Part shown: one piece after another, positions 10,091-22,384 of the stretch
How positions within the stretch are numbered: position 1 is the stretch's first letter
Layout: every line of letters begins with the position of its first letter
Origin: Eledone cirrhosa
Taxonomy: Eukaryota; Mollusca; Cephalopoda; Octopoda; Eledonidae
Length of the DNA stretch: 64,000 nucleotides
Reading direction: 5' to 3'
Assembly (NCBI GenBank): GCA_964016885.1
Contig: OZ024743.1
Span: 160,331,712-160,395,711 of the forward strand
Made by a program: the position numbers and the translations under genes
The notes under the pieces: model-generated
The model's input: only the letters and a program-made list of their open reading frames with translations
Told to the model about the DNA's origin: nothing
Databases searched by the model: none

Positions 10091-10663
10091 TTGAGGCGAA
10101 TAACGCTGCCCATCCCACAACAAATATCTAAACCAAGACCACATTCGGCAGTATCGCCAACAGCAGCCCCAACAATAATGACACCACTAACAACAGCAGC
10201 AGCAACAACGACAACAACAACAGTGAAAATTCAAATGTCAAGAAAAATGACAAGACCAATAACAGCAGCACCAACGAAAAACAATGTTGAAAATACAAAA
10301 ATGAACAAAAATGACAACACCAATAACAGCAGCAACAACGACAACAGCAATAACCCCAACAGCAACAACGCGAACAAGAACAACGAGAACAACAACAACA
10401 ACGACAACACCAACAGCACCAACGACAACAAGAAGAACACTATCGTTGCCGCCGCAGCCAAGAAAAGGACATGCTTCAACATGGACTTGACAGACAAGGA
10501 GACAAAGTTGGAAGCGGGGGAGAGGAGAACTCTGGTCTTGAGACGCATTTCAGCAGAGACGAAAAAAGCCAGAAATTCTTCCCAAGCAGACGTCGAGGCT
10601 GCGCTGAGGTGCATCAGAAGAGATACAGAGTCGACAATACGGCACCATCTCGGTGCTGTTTAA
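10091..10663 (+). pseudogene. ORF1 remnant of Tx1-like LINE, Asn/Thr-rich
   Basis: A 190-residue frame. Residues 15-130 are low complexity, encoded by AAC/ACA triplet-like repeats (many N, T, A, K). Residues 130-190 look like ordinary protein (NMDLTDKETKLEAGERRTL, KKARNSSQADVEAALRCIRR). The AAC-rich linker is shared with the ORF1 regions of T3 (about 14935-15060), T4 (about 29560-29640) and T5 (about 62525-62820), so it is a family trait and not a host gene. The original start may be the ATG at 10046 (MVEPRP...), conserved in sequence in T5 (ATGGCGGAGCCACGC), but it now runs into a stop. Confidence 0.6.
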
Positions 10664-10889
10664 GTCGGAGGCCCTCGCTTTGAAGCACTCGATGACCCCT
10701 TGCAAAACCATCAAGGTTATTATGTAGCACTCCCACAGGGGAAAAAGAACGATCAGAGTCCGCATTCCCAGGATTCCACCTAGAATAGATATGCTGTGGC
10801 TCTTGGGATGCGTGATTGTAGAGGGGTCAGATGCCGTCCCAATAGAGGTAACCAGAACAGGAAGAGAGGACTGGTTCGGGGTTGATCTG

Positions 10890-11723
10890 GTTGATCTTCG
10901 GCGGCTATGATGTATACGCATCTCCCAGCTGTGCAGGATCGGGGAGAGGAGTTGCTGTGCTTTTTCGGAGAGGCTTGGATTTCGCCATACGGGCCATTTT
11001 CCTGGACCCAGAAGGTAGGTCGGTAGTGCTGGACGTGACCGGCAGCGAAGACAATGCTTTCACGCTAGTAGCCGTCTACGCCCCAACGGGGGGCAGGGGG
11101 GCCAGATTTATTTCAGACCTCTAGAGAACTTTCTTGGAACTTCCCGCTCTTTAGTGTTAGTGGGCGACTGGAACGGTATCTTAGATGCACGCTGGGATTA
11201 TGTGGGGTTAGTAGACAGGGGAGGAGGGTGTAAAAGCTTCAACAACCTGCTCAGACATTTTGAACTGTCTGACAGGTATAGACTGGATTATCGGAATGTG
11301 CCAATATGGACATGAGCAAACCGCAGTAGGTCATCGAGATCGTATTTAGATAGGGTATTCTGTAGGGAAAAGGATAAGCGTAGTGTAGGTTGTCCACAAT
11401 TTACGGACCACAAATTTGTGATATGTGAAGTTGACTTAGATAGACTCCATAGGAAAGGAACCGTTTACTGGAAGCTGAACGCGTCGTTCCCGGCGCGCAA
11501 AGCTTACAGAGACCAGATTAGCGAATTAGTTAAACGTGCGTTGACGGGTGCGATCGTGAACAACGGGTGGTGGTTTACCCTGAAAAGGGCTATTAGAGTA
11601 GAATCGATAAGGATTAGCAAAGGAGCAGTGATAGAGGAAAATAGAGTAGAGGCAGAGCTAGTTAGAAAGCTAGAAGAGGCGTTTAGGACAGGCAACGCAA
11701 CCGCGTGCTTGCGGCAAGATTGA
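10890..11723 (+). pseudogene. APE-like endonuclease remnant and linker (Tx1-like T2)
   Basis: Frame 10882-11124 reads GGYDVYASPSCAGSGRGVAV, VLFRRGLDFAIRAIFLDPEG and VAVYAPTGG. It continues in a shifted frame with VGDWNGILDARWDYVG (GDWN, catalytic), then SSRSYLDRVF and a shortened TDHKFV (SDH motif). Then 11418-11723 gives YWKLNASFPARKAYRDQISE. These match the intact endonuclease at 30422-31243 in order. The N-terminal LNVRG and SETRI motifs are absent, replaced by unrelated sequence at 10640-10885, so nicking activity is lost. In the element this enzyme would cut target DNA for priming. Confidence 0.8.
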
Positions 11724-12055
11724 CACTCGACCAATTCTTCAACGCAAAGCATGACGGCTGCATTATCAGAGCTAGAGCGCGTTCTCTGAGACACGAGGGG
11801 ACGAAAGCCGTTCAATGGCCACGGGTGGTGGAGGTGCGACGTGCTTACAAATCCACAATTCGGTCTTTGCCTGATCAAAACGGGCGCATGTTGCTGGAAC
11901 CCGAGCAGATGTGTGCGGCTTTTCAACAGCACTTAGCTCAATTGTTCGGGAGCGGCGGCGGGCCGGATCGGAGTATGGACATCGGTGCATACCTCGACGA
12001 TCTGTCGCGGCTCTGAACGACCGCAGCGCACTCTGCCCTACGAGTTTATTCGTAC

Positions 12056-13416
12056 ATGTCAGACTTGTTCGGCGACCTCTTGGCAGATGTCAACTGCAAC
12101 TGGCAGCAGAACGGGGGCATTCCCAATCTTGTGAGCCGGGGAGCGATGGCGCTGCTGAGAAAAGACCCGAACAAGTGGGACGTTATAGACAACTTCAGGC
12201 CCATAACTCTGCTAAACGCAGAGCTCAAAATGTTGGCCAAGGTGTTAGCAAAGAGATTGGCGCTTGTCGACGGTGATCTAGTGGGAGAGTCACAGACATG
12301 CGCAATTCCTTGCGGACAGATCCATCCACGACAACCTCCATCTCATGCAATACATCGTAGAGAGCGTGGTTAAGGAACCTTGCACGGATGGGGCCCTGAT
12401 CAACTTGGATCAATCTAAAGCATTTAATTGGGTCGACCATGTGTACCTGGCTGCGGTCCTTGAGGCGGTCGGCTTCGGGCCCGTTTTTAGAGGCTGGATC
12501 GCTGCGATGAACAGCACATCTCCTCGATTGCGAGTGTGAATGGTCAACTGTCGCAGCCGTTCAGCATCATGCGCACGGTCCGAGCGAGGTGACGAGCAGG
12601 GTAGCTTCTCTTACCCAGAAATGGGCCAAGAGGAGGCTGTCTCTGAAAGGTCGGGTGGAGGTGGCGAATGTGTACATCGCGTCCGTCATCTGCTACCGCC
12701 TGACCGTCGTACCTTGCCCCCGCCCAACTCTGACCAAAAGGGAGCGCCTTCTCTTCCACTTTTTGCCCCCATGGTCAGAGGATCCATCTCCTGTCAGCAC
12801 CCGTTGCGTGGAAGACTGGGCATACCGTGGCTGATGATGCACAAATATGGACTGAGGCTGAGACATCTCTGGTGCTTCCTTGACAGTGAACAGGTGTGGT
12901 CGCCGTTTGCCAGACACACTTTTCCCCAGCTCGTCTCCTTGACGGAGCTGCAGTCCTGGATCAGGAAAAGACCGAGGGATAGCGCTTGGAAGATGGAATG
13001 TCTCCAAGCGCTCACCGCCCTCTACCAGCTGGGCACTGATATCGGTCGAACATCCACCTCGGCGTTTTATAGAGGGCTAGTGGAGGGGAAGAGCGACGAC
13101 GTTCTCGGGGAGAACTTGGGCGTCGAAGACGATCAGCTGTTCGCTCTTTTCAAGAGAACTTTCAGTCCCGGGGCCTATGGACAACTTCCAAAAATCCCTG
13201 GCCTCGCAGTGCTACCAGAGAGCGTTGCCGGTTCTGGATAAGCTCTACAGGCATGGAAGTGCTGTCAGCCGAGACTGTCCGAGATGCGCGCAGAGCGACG
13301 AAACCGTCCTGCACCCACTTGTTCAGTGCCCGAAGTTTGCTGACTTGTCGAGCTATGTCGAACATTTGTTGTCGCGTGTAGGACGGATCCGGTTAACGAA
13401 AGTGTCCATTGTGTAG
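12056..13416 (+). pseudogene. Reverse transcriptase remnant of Tx1-like LINE T2, missing catalytic motif C
   Basis: Pieces in three frames: LFGDLLADVNCNWQQNGGIP, ALLRKDPNKWDVIDNFRPIT and LLNAELKMLAKVLAKRLA (fingers); LINLDQSKAFNWVDH (motif A) near 12390-12440; NGQLSQPFSI near 12540. At about 12582 the reading jumps to VASLTQKWAKRRLSLKGRVE, i.e. past the expected motif B and the YADD block. C-terminal parts include WSEDPSPVSTRCVEDWAYRG and a CPRCAQSDETVLHPLVQCPK knuckle near 13270-13330. The internal deletion removes the catalytic aspartates. Confidence 0.8.
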
Positions 13417-13985
13417 ATAGCCCCACCATCCTCCTTTAAAGAGGAGGAAGGACAGGAAGTTTTCATCTGCCTGGTGGCCATGGCGAAAGAGATTGTGCAG
13501 TGGACAAGGTTAAAAGGGTTGAAGACGGACACTTTCCTCTTCGGCCAATCCCTGATTAACTTTTTCAAGTTTCACTTGAAGAGGAAAATCAGGGTGGAGA
13601 GGCAAGTGCTGTCTTCTAGTAAGTTTGTTGAAAGGTGGGTGAAAGTGGCGTGTCGGGTCCGAGTGAATGTGAACGGGCCCGCTTTGAGTATGCGCCTGTA
13701 GACTGGGGAGTGGAAAACTGAGAGAGGGCGCTTGCCCAGGTGGTCAGGGTGGTCGTGGTCTTTTGTGTGGCTTATGCCACGAGTGACCCTCGGAGGCTTC
13801 CCCCATTTGGGGGAATTTTTGATGTTTGAATTTTTTGTATTTGTTTTTACACATTTATGTTTTGTTATAACCATTTTATACGGACAGAACACACTTTATA
13901 TCGTCCGGTACCGTTCTGTACCGTCTGTAATGTTATACTTCATGTTAGTCTTGTGGCCAATAAAGAAACCATTATTTCTGGCAAT
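13417..13985 (+). mobile_element. 3' end of Tx1-like T2: C-terminal tail and 3' UTR
   Basis: Frame 13474-13701 (AMAKEIVQWTRLKGLKTDTF, LFGQSLINFFKFHLKRKIRV) is also present in T5 at 63550-63640 (AIAKEVVFWTRLKRLKKKQF), so it belongs to the element. A small 3'-UTR stem (TTCCCCCATTTGGGGGAA, 13798-13815) precedes the terminus GGCCAATAAAGAAACCATTA at about 13950-13970. Confidence 0.65.
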
Positions 13986-14004
13986 AACAATATATATATA
14001 TATA

Positions 14005-14180
14005 TATTATTCAAAATGTTAATAAATGAAAAATAATAATCAAATTATATATTATATTTTATTATACATATTTCAAAGGTACAATGGTGTTTAAACACCA
14101 TTGTACCTTTGAAATATGTATAATAAAATATATAATTTGATTATGACAATATTTTTCATTTATTAACATTTTGAATAATA
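14005..14180. repeat. Spacer-less 176-bp palindrome
   Basis: The sequence is its own reverse complement about a centre between 14092 and 14093 (GGTGTTTAAACACC). The arms match from TATTATTC (14005) to GAATAATA (14180), with two compensating small indels. It is flanked by (TA)n at 13990-14004. It may be a foldback/MITE or an inverted dimer; no ORF. Confidence 0.85.
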
Positions 14181-14214
14181 TTAAAACTCCAGGAAAATTT
14201 ACTGTTGTGTGCTA

Positions 14215-14331
14215 TATATGTACATACACATATATATACACACATATACCCACATACAAACACACACAGATATATATATATACATGCATATACATACACA
14301 TATATACTCACACATACACACCTATATACAA

Positions 14332-14362
<31 letters not shown>

Positions 14363-14625
14363 CATGCATATACATACATATATATACTCACACAAACAAT
14401 CACACAAACATACACACATGTATGCATGCATACATACACACAGATACAAATACATACCCATGCACATATATTCACATACATACACATATATATAGATATA
14501 TATAAATAAAAGATATCCATGAACGCACACACACATATATACAGGGGGGGGACATCCTTCTTACAGGGACACACACAAACACATACACCCACACACGCAC
14601 ACACACAAAGACACACACACATCAC
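14215..14625. repeat. Compound (CA)n/(TA)n microsatellite
   Basis: Alternating ACACAC, ATATAT and CATACA runs over about 400 bp. Translated frames are His/Thr/Tyr/Ile repeats and not genes. Confidence 0.95.
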
Positions 14626-14779
14626 CACAAGGGCGGAGATCATTCTTACAGAGATAGTGCTCTTCTCAATACGTGTGCAGTAACAATCAAAACAATTTTT
14701 TGCACCTCTTGCAGAGATGGTAAACCAAGAATCATTCACAAAAACTGTTCTGTTCCTTTCTTGATCAATAAACAGACCT

Positions 14780-16250
14780 TGCTATGTTGGTCTTTTATAA
14801 TGATATCTGGCCTAGGTGTGAGGTTTGTGGCGATGGAACCCACCTGAAGGTCTTCTACCCTCAGCAGATGGCTAAAAGATCAAGGCCACATCTCCTGCTT
14901 AACCCACGGACCCAACCAATAAAACAAAATAGCAACAGAAACGGCAGCAGCAACTGTAGCAGCAACAATATCAAGACCACCAACACCACCCACCATGCCA
15001 GAAGTAGCACAAGCGTCACCAACATCCACCACGCCACAACCCTACCAATACCTATAGAGGACATTCCACTCCCCAAACTCTAACAACTGGAGACGGATTG
15101 TGACGAGCAAGAAGGGTGGAAAACTGTATCTGTAAAAAAAATGAAACCAGAAAAGAAAGAACCCTCTTCCTTCGCCCTGAAAAAATAAAGAGCGAAACAA
15201 ATAAACAAAAAATAACAAGAAAGTAAAGACAACAACGCTACCACAACCACCATCAACCACACCACCTTCACCCACACCACCATCACCAGCCCCACCGCCA
15301 GAAACAGCAACACCATCACCATCATTAACCCCAACACCGACATCACCAACAACAATCAAAACAGAAACAAACACACACGCGCAACCACAACAAACAATAA
15401 CACAACAAAACGACCAAGCCGAAACACTCTACACGGCATTAATCATGAACAATAAGCAATTATTGCACTATATCCAACACAACACCAGCATCACTGAGAA
15501 AAACTACAGAACACCACAAAATTTCACCCAGACATATAGAAATCACACGTATCTCACAGAAAACATGCACAGCCCTAAAATTAAAATTTCCCAAGGACAT
15601 TGGAGATTTCCGGCAAGCACTTTCCATGGGGATATATAAAGATATCCTTCCAGAAAGGGCCACAAACTGTCAGAAGGACGGAAAAACCGCCCATCTTTCA
15701 CAAGAACTGAGGTAAGTGGTCTTTCCACTCTTTTTCAACATGGCCTTACGCAGAATAGGCAGCATAAATCCATCTGGCCTGGTGTCACCATAAATGCAGG
15801 GTTACCTGCTCAACGACCTCAGGTCATTGAACATATAAGTGGTGGCCATCAGCGAGACCTGACTTTCCGAGGCACAAGCCTTCGCACCCATCTACGGCGG
15901 TAACGATGTTTACGTATCTCAAAGCCGGCCAGGATCGGGAGGCGGAGTCACCTTGTTTTTTAGCGGATAGGGCAGGAGGGTTTAAAAGCCTCGCAAACCT
16001 GCTCAGATGTTTCCAACTGTCTGACAGGTACCAACTGGATTTCCCGAATGTGCCAATGTGGACATGGACAAACAACATCGGATCATCCAGATCGTATCTA
16101 GATAGAGTATTTTGTAAGTAAATAGCTAGTTCTGGCATAGGTTGTTGAAAATTTAAAACAGTCGAATACACGGAACACAAATGATCGACTTAGAAAGGCT
16201 TCAAAGACAGGGATACGGCAACTGGAAGAAAACGTGTCGCTGACAAGGCT
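14780..16250 (+). mobile_element. Tx1-like LINE copy T3, heavily decayed
   Basis: ORF1 region 14784-15083 reads CEVCGDGTHLKVFYPQQMAK, a CCHC-like knuckle, followed by the AAC-rich linker; the Asn/Thr/Pro-rich region continues to about 15440. From 15720 there are endonuclease remnants: QGYLLNDLRSLN-like, AISET, GGNDVYVSQS-like, then an abrupt jump to LADRAGGFKSLANLLRCFQL and SDRYQLDFPNVPMWTWTNNI near 15960-16080, and SSRSYLDRVF to 16117. The last recognisable piece (DLERLQRQGYGNWKK) is at about 16185-16230. The middle of the endonuclease (the GDWN block) is deleted, and RT is absent. Confidence 0.75.
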
Positions 16251-16499
16251 CAACGCCTCCAATTACCAGTGGGGAACTTAATTGAGAAGCTTAGCTCAAA
16301 TAAATTGAACTACCATAAGGGTTTATAAAAATGAAATTCGTATTTAAACAATTATGATACAGGTCTATGCAATGTATTGTCCAATCGAAGAAAACTCTTA
16401 GGGTTGACTACCGTCATAAAGATAAAAAGAAGATTGACATGAGATGAAAATAAGCAAGGGTGCCAGTGACAACTAGGGGGCACACTGTGCCAACGGATG

Positions 16500-16631
16500 T
16501 ACACGTGAGTGTATATATATATATATATATATATATTTAAAGGAATCGGGATCATACTCTACTACCCCAAGGATAGAGTACTCTGTTGTGTAATGGTCTA
16601 ACCAGTTACAAACTGAATCCATCCTGATCTT

Positions 16632-16662
<31 letters not shown>

Positions 16663-16705
16663 GGAGAGAGACGTGTGTGTGAGTGTGTGTGTGTGTGTTC
16701 AGGTT
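16500..16705. repeat. (TA)n and (GT)n microsatellites
   Basis: TA runs at 16511-16536 and 16630-16650, a GAGAGAG run, and GTGTGT at 16674-16698. Confidence 0.9.
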
Positions 16706-18025
16706 AAACTTGATAGAGCCCATCTTTTTCCAGGTATGAATACAGCCGATTTTTTTCGAGAAAAGGAATCGATCCCGGTATATCACTTATCGAGCACGAA
16801 ATAATTTAAGGTAAACTTGACCTCACCACGATTTTAACCCTGAGCGCAGTAAGTTGAAACAAAAACGAAAGTATTTTTAATTCGATGCTGTAAAGACTCT
16901 ACTACATCGCTGGCGTTTTTTCTTTTGTTTTTTTTTTAGTTATAAACATATTAGAAATACAATTTCTACTTACTCCGAGCACAAATGTTCCAAGAAATTC
17001 AGCCAACATTTCTCTGATTATTTGGTTGTGTATTCGTAAATGATATCGAAAATTCTTTGTTAATGGCATCTTGTTCATTTCTCCGAGCACTTCTAATTGA
17101 TAACTTTATTTCTGCTGTATATTTTTGGCAATAAATATTTTGTTTTAGCCGATGCAATATTTGATATAGTTATCCCTCGTCTTCAATAGGCGTATCATAA
17201 TTTGTTTTCAACTTCCTACAAAGGGTTTGTGGTTTATTCCTTCCTCCTCCGCAAGCTGCTCCTCTTCTGATTCCTCCTACTCCTACACCATCACGACTAC
17301 CACGTCCTCATCTTCCTCTATCTTTCGAAATCTTTGTCTATGTATCTAGCTATACCTATGTGTCTTTATGTGTGTGTTTGTGTATACCTGTGTGTGCATA
17401 TACCTATTGATCTATAAATCTAAATTAATGTCTATGTATCTATTTTCATATTCCTCTATTCCTCTATGAAATCATAGGAATTTAATCTTAGGAGTTCGGG
17501 AAGTAGATTTCTAAATAAATATTCTTATAATGATTGATTTTCGTGATATTATTTTTTTTAATTATATTTTCTTTCGTTTTCCAAATAATTTCCTTGCTTT
17601 ATAAATGTATATGTCATGAGTTACTTTCGGTGAAAAAATGTAATCCTCAAATAATAATTATATACATGTATTCCTTTCTGCGTTTCAATAGAATTTTGTT
17701 TTCAATTCTTTTATTTATGTTGGTATTTCACTTAATAATGTATACATTTTCTTTTTGTTATTGATAATGTTGTTTATACGATTATTACTCTGATATAGTG
17801 TATATATATGTAGGAAATAGATTGTGAAGATAATATTGCAAGAATATTAGCAGAGATCAAAGATAGACAATAAAAATTCAAGGTTAGGAATATAATATGT
17901 TGAAGTTCGTTAATGGTCGCTTACTCTTCTAGAAAATAATGGAACTTTACATTTCGTTGAAAAGAATTCCAAGAGTGCGCATTTGACAGTTTGCGAAAGA
18001 AAAGTTCCATAGTCTCTTTCTCATA
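16706..18025. other. AT-rich sequence, no recognised gene
   Basis: Short open frames only, with no recognisable motifs. 17550-17765 is very T-rich and translates to Phe/Ile/Leu-rich peptides, as expected from base composition. Confidence 0.5.
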
Positions 18026-18029
18026 AATA

Positions 18030-18460
<431 letters not shown>

Positions 18461-18770
18461 GGGGTGTTTGTTAGTACCCACACATATACATACACACTAT
18501 CAGCCAAAGTCGGAGCTACTCTTTGTTCTCACAAAGTTATGTTTTTTTATTTTTTTAGGAGCCTAAAATTTTATGTTTATTGACCGTTGACAGTTTATCA
18601 GTCAAATCTGACACTTACCAGAACCAGTAGCAACAACAGCGCAACCAGCTCCACCCACCATCACCATCACTACAACCATCATCACCTATTTTGTATCGGC
18701 CGAAGGCGATGAAATACTAAACCTTCTTGTACATAGTTGGATTACGTCAATCATCATTAATACTATCTTT

Positions 18771-18956
18771 ATTAGCAGTATCGGTAGAGGGTCGGACGCC
18801 ATGCTTTGACGCATAGAGTTACGGCCCTTGCCATTCTGAGTTCAAATCCCGCCGAGGTTAACTTTGCCTTTCTTCCTTACGGGGTCGATAAAATAAAGTA
18901 CCAGTAATGTACTGTGTAATTGCTGGCCTTGTGCCAAAAAGTAGAAACAATTATTA
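18771..18956 (+). mobile_element. Cephalopod-type tRNA-derived SINE, full length
   Basis: The head TAGCAGTATCGGTAGAGGGT is A-box-like. It is followed by CGGACGCCATGCTTTGACGC, the B box GAGTTCAAATCCCG, the central block GGGGTCGATAAAATAAAGTA and the tail GTAGAAACAATTATTA. RNA polymerase III promoter architecture; mobilised in trans by a LINE. Nearly identical to the copy at 37669. Confidence 0.93.
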
Positions 18957-19398
18957 AAGATGGTGGAAGAGAAGTCTTTTTTGCTCATTATAAGAAATTA
19001 AGTAGTCCCTTTCCACCTAACATACCTGTAGTAAGAATAGATTGCATAAATTCTGCTGTCGTGAGATCGGGTGGGAAGCTTGGCCATATGCTGAATGGCC
19101 TCAGGTAACTAATTATACATATAGTAGACACCTGCAAAACCAGGATTTGCAAGATGTGCATACATGTGCTCTTCAGGGGATTACGGCTGTTCAACCGGTC
19201 AGGATTTTGTCGAGTTTCTATGTAGTTTGAAGATGTTCTCAAACTCGAAAAACGGCTCATTTCCGAAGGTCCTTCATTTGGTAGTAATACGAGTGAGTAC
19301 TACCGTGTGGTTAATTTGGTCAACTGACACACACCGATATTTCTGGCAAAGTGCCTATGTGAGAAACAACTATTATCGTATCTGTTGTTGCTGGTGTT

Positions 19399-19647
19399 GT
19401 GATAATGATATCTATGAAGATAATGGTGTCCACTGTATTGGTGGTTATGGAGATGATTATGATGAAGATTTTGTGGTGTCTGATGATCATGGTGATGATG
19501 ATGATAGGAATTGCTGTAACTTTTTAAATATTAACGGTGATTTCCAACTTTAGCGCAATAATAGTAACATCAAAATCCTCATCATAATCATCACCATAAC
19601 CACCAATACAGTCGACACCATTATCATCATAGATATCACTATCACAG
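19399..19647. repeat. Inverted repeat with GAT-rich arms of about 75 bp
   Basis: Left arm 19399-19473 (GTGATAATGATATCTATGAA...GATGAAGATTTTG) matches the reverse complement of 19571-19647 with few mismatches; the spacer is about 97 bp. Both arms contain a GTGGTTATGG block. It could form a long hairpin RNA. Confidence 0.75.
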
Positions 19648-19659
19648 TCGCCAATTGTA

Positions 19660-19910
19660 GAAGCTTCCCACTTCCTCCCTTTTCATCTACCTTAATTGCT
19701 TTCGTGTTGGCCGCCTTATTTAATTAATCCAACTGTATTGTGAGTGTAAAACCGGTATTCTTCTAACATATATTTCCTTGAGTTGACGGACCTCCTAATT
19801 TAATTATTTGATATATGTACATCCATGCATACACATATATATGTGTATGTGTACGTGTGGAAGTGTGAAAGTGTGTATATGTGTGTACATACATAAATCT
19901 CACTTTACAA

Positions 19911-19956
<46 letters not shown>

Positions 19957-21005
19957 ATATGTGTGTGTGTGTGTATACACTTTGAGTGTGAGGGAGAAAG
20001 AAGTGTTGATAGGCAACCTAGTTTACTTTTAATACCTCAAAGGAACGGTGTGTTTAGACTCCATTTACTTATGGCATTTGATAGTAATTCCATTTAAGTT
20101 AGCTTAATATTAAGAACTGTGCTTGGCGTTTTCAACTTCCTTTCATTTGTTTCCACTTTAGTCATTTGTCACTTCTTGTTTTGTATTGTTTTATGTTGTT
20201 TTTATTTATTTTGGAGTGGATACGGTAGTTGATATTAATTTTCTTGTTTTTGATTTCTGTTAGTTTTTTATTCTTTCTGTTGATTTTAATTTTATGTATA
20301 TATTTTTGTTCAGTATTGTTAGTCCCAGATTTCCCTTGAACGTAAAACTAATAACTAGGCTATATGTTTTGTTTTCCTTTCATTAAACTTAATAATGTTT
20401 CGAACCAAAGGAAATATTTCGACGTGGTCTCCCGACCTGCTAGAGAGAACAGTAGACGTAACTCCGGAAATCATACCCTACCAGCTTAATTGCCAGTATA
20501 GGGGAGGGGAATGTTTGAGTATTGAACGGGGTGCTTAGGGTTATTTCTTCCAGATTTTTGCTTTCTATTGGGAAGGCCTTTCCATCACAAGAGAACCAAT
20601 GCTGCAAAGTTGTTTGGCCCTTGCCTTTCCCTTTGACAACATTGTAGGCATGGAAACGAGACTCTTGTTAATGTGATTAAATATAATATTTTGAAATATA
20701 ATTTACTTCTAAAAAGGTATATTAAGAATAAAATTTATTTTATAAATCCAATAAACCTGTGATAAAATAAATATCCATTGTCAATTATATGTATACTATA
20801 TAATATCAGCATCATTTTCATGTTATGTGGAATATGTGCTTTTTATTGTGCCACCATCACTGCCATTTTTCAGAGTGGCACCAACACTAACTCATTTCCA
20901 CACTAGGTTATTCGTTGTGTCGTTGGCTTGGCTGTAAATTATGTAATAGGATTGGGTGTGTAGGACGAAAGAGAGGAAGGCAACCTAATTTCTGATTGTT
21001 TAATG
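19660..21005. other. No recognised gene; short microsatellite inside
   Basis: (TA)n/(TG)n at 19912-19975. The rest is AT-rich with no motif I can support. The small ATG frame at 19808-20032 is largely microsatellite. Confidence 0.5.
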
Positions 21006-21009
21006 TGGT

Positions 21010-21785
21010 GTGATGACATCCTGTTTTTATCTTTTAAAAACAGGACCCTAATCCCGAAATATCATGAAGAACTGCTTCGCCGAAGCTCTTATACACCTTT
21101 CGCAGTGTCCCGTGCCAAACATCTCGCAAGTTTCGACACCTGCATCCGATGGACTGATGAGGAGATATGCGCCGTCCGGTTTGACGAGACCGGGTGGCAA
21201 CAGGCCACCTTACCCGTCAAATATGGTAGCCTCGGTCTTCGGTCTCCGGTCCCACTGGCCCTGTCGGCTTTCATTTTGTCGGTGACCGCTTGTCATGTCC
21301 CCACCAACAGGGTTCTCTTCAACACAACTGAACTTTCTGATTGAGAAACATGAGGCAACCTACTTTACAGGGAACCAGCTCGGCTTGTACCCAGTCGATG
21401 TGCACCTCCATTTCCCCTCAGTAGATGTCCAGCCTCCTCAAACGAAATGAGACGTCATCCTTTGCAGTATGATTTCAGACGGGCTGGTGCGCCGGTTAGA
21501 CCAATACCGTCTGGCACGTTTCCGCTCGGCTTCCCAACCCCACAGTGGTGCCTGACTTAACGTACCTCACTCACGACTGGCACTCAGCTGAACAGTGACG
21601 GCTTGCGCATTGGTGTTTCGCTGAGGCTCGGCCTCCGCATCTGAAAACCTCACAAATGCCGCTGCGGTACCATTGTAGATCCTTTCGGTCTCCAACCATT
21701 GTCATGACGTTAAAGTGCAAGCCACTTCCCATGCCATGCTATTCACAACGAGATTATATCGGCCAAGACCCAGTGGTGGAGGGCA
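21010..21785 (+). mobile_element. Retroelement C-terminal fragment, same type as 2550-4010
   Basis: Frame 21003-21344 reads LIPKYHEELLRRSSYTPFAV, FDTCIRWTDEEICAVRFDET, then GWQQATLPVKYGSLGLRSPV and PLALSAFILS. GSLGLRSPVPLAL parallels GRLGLRTTSDLALP at 2.6 kb. Downstream, in broken frames, LDQYRLARFRSASQPHSGA (21500-21556) and a CRCGTIVDPFGL-like block (21655-21695) repeat the order of the earlier copy. Many stops; clearly dead. Confidence 0.65.
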
Positions 21786-22384
21786 AGTTAGTTAGTGGTG
21801 GAGGATACTCGTTCGGACCTCACTTCAACAAATAAAGTATATTTACATATGAAGTATTCCAAGATAAAACCGAGCTCCTGACGTATTAATTCTTTAGATA
21901 AACTAGCATGTGTAGTGTGCATATTGGTATTGTACGCAAGTATATATGCATGTAGATATGATACATCAAATAAAATCGTAATTGACAATATGCACAGAAA
22001 TTGAAGGAAGACTGCGTTACACTCTCTTATGTAATCAGTAACGTAATCCATGATACATTAAAAAAAAGACTATATTAATGTTTATTTAAGCGATCGCTAA
22101 CTGGAAGTGTTGGCGTTTGAACATTGTAAAGAAGTGAATCTTTAAATAAGCAATAAGATATATTTAATCAACAGTTACGAAATTTAGTAGATAAATTATG
22201 TAATATTCATTCATTATTTATTCAAAGTAATCCAACTTATTTTACTAACTGGATTAAAAGAAATAAACCGTGCGCAGTCCCGCATTCCTTACCTTATTAT
22301 AGTTTATATGTGTAAAATTTTGTTTTATTTTTTCTTATCATACATTATTGTAGTGTTCAATCGCGTGTTTCTAACTTCATAGGC
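21786..22384. other. AT-rich sequence, no recognised gene
   Basis: No family signature seen. The 87-residue minus frame at 21788-22051 has no recognisable motif. Confidence 0.45.

Larger units (their letters stand above)
9839..13985 (+). mobile_element. Tx1-like LINE copy T2, near full length but decayed
   Basis: Begins GGTCTGAACGGACACGTC directly after the ATT tail of T1, the same 5' end as copy T4 at 28974. Order: 5' UTR with a conserved hairpin (9974-10001), ORF1 with AAC-rich linker (10091-10663), partial APE-type endonuclease (about 10890-11420), linker, RT (12056-12540), C-terminal region (12590-13416) and a further C-terminal block to 13701. The 3' UTR ends GGCCAATAAAGAAACC. The RT reading (FRPITLLNAELKMLAKVLAK; LINLDQSKAFNWVDH) resembles the Tx1/L1 group; that clade call is inference. 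The copy is dead: multiple frameshifts, an endonuclease lacking its N-terminal third, and an RT lacking motif C. Confidence 0.85.

Noticed and set aside
10091..10663. Asn/Thr-rich protein as a host gene
   Set aside because: The same AAC-rich linker occurs in the other Tx1-like copies at the same position, so it is ORF1 of the LINE.
12540..13241. 233-residue plus frame as a gene
   Set aside because: Mostly out of frame with the RT C-terminal reading (VASLTQKWAKRRLSLKGRV in the neighbouring frame at 12589); a mixture of shifted frames.
18771..18956. Possible tRNA gene (A and B boxes)
   Set aside because: The head is tRNA-derived but is followed by a SINE body and repeated about a dozen times; it does not fold as a complete tRNA with an anticodon arm that I can support.
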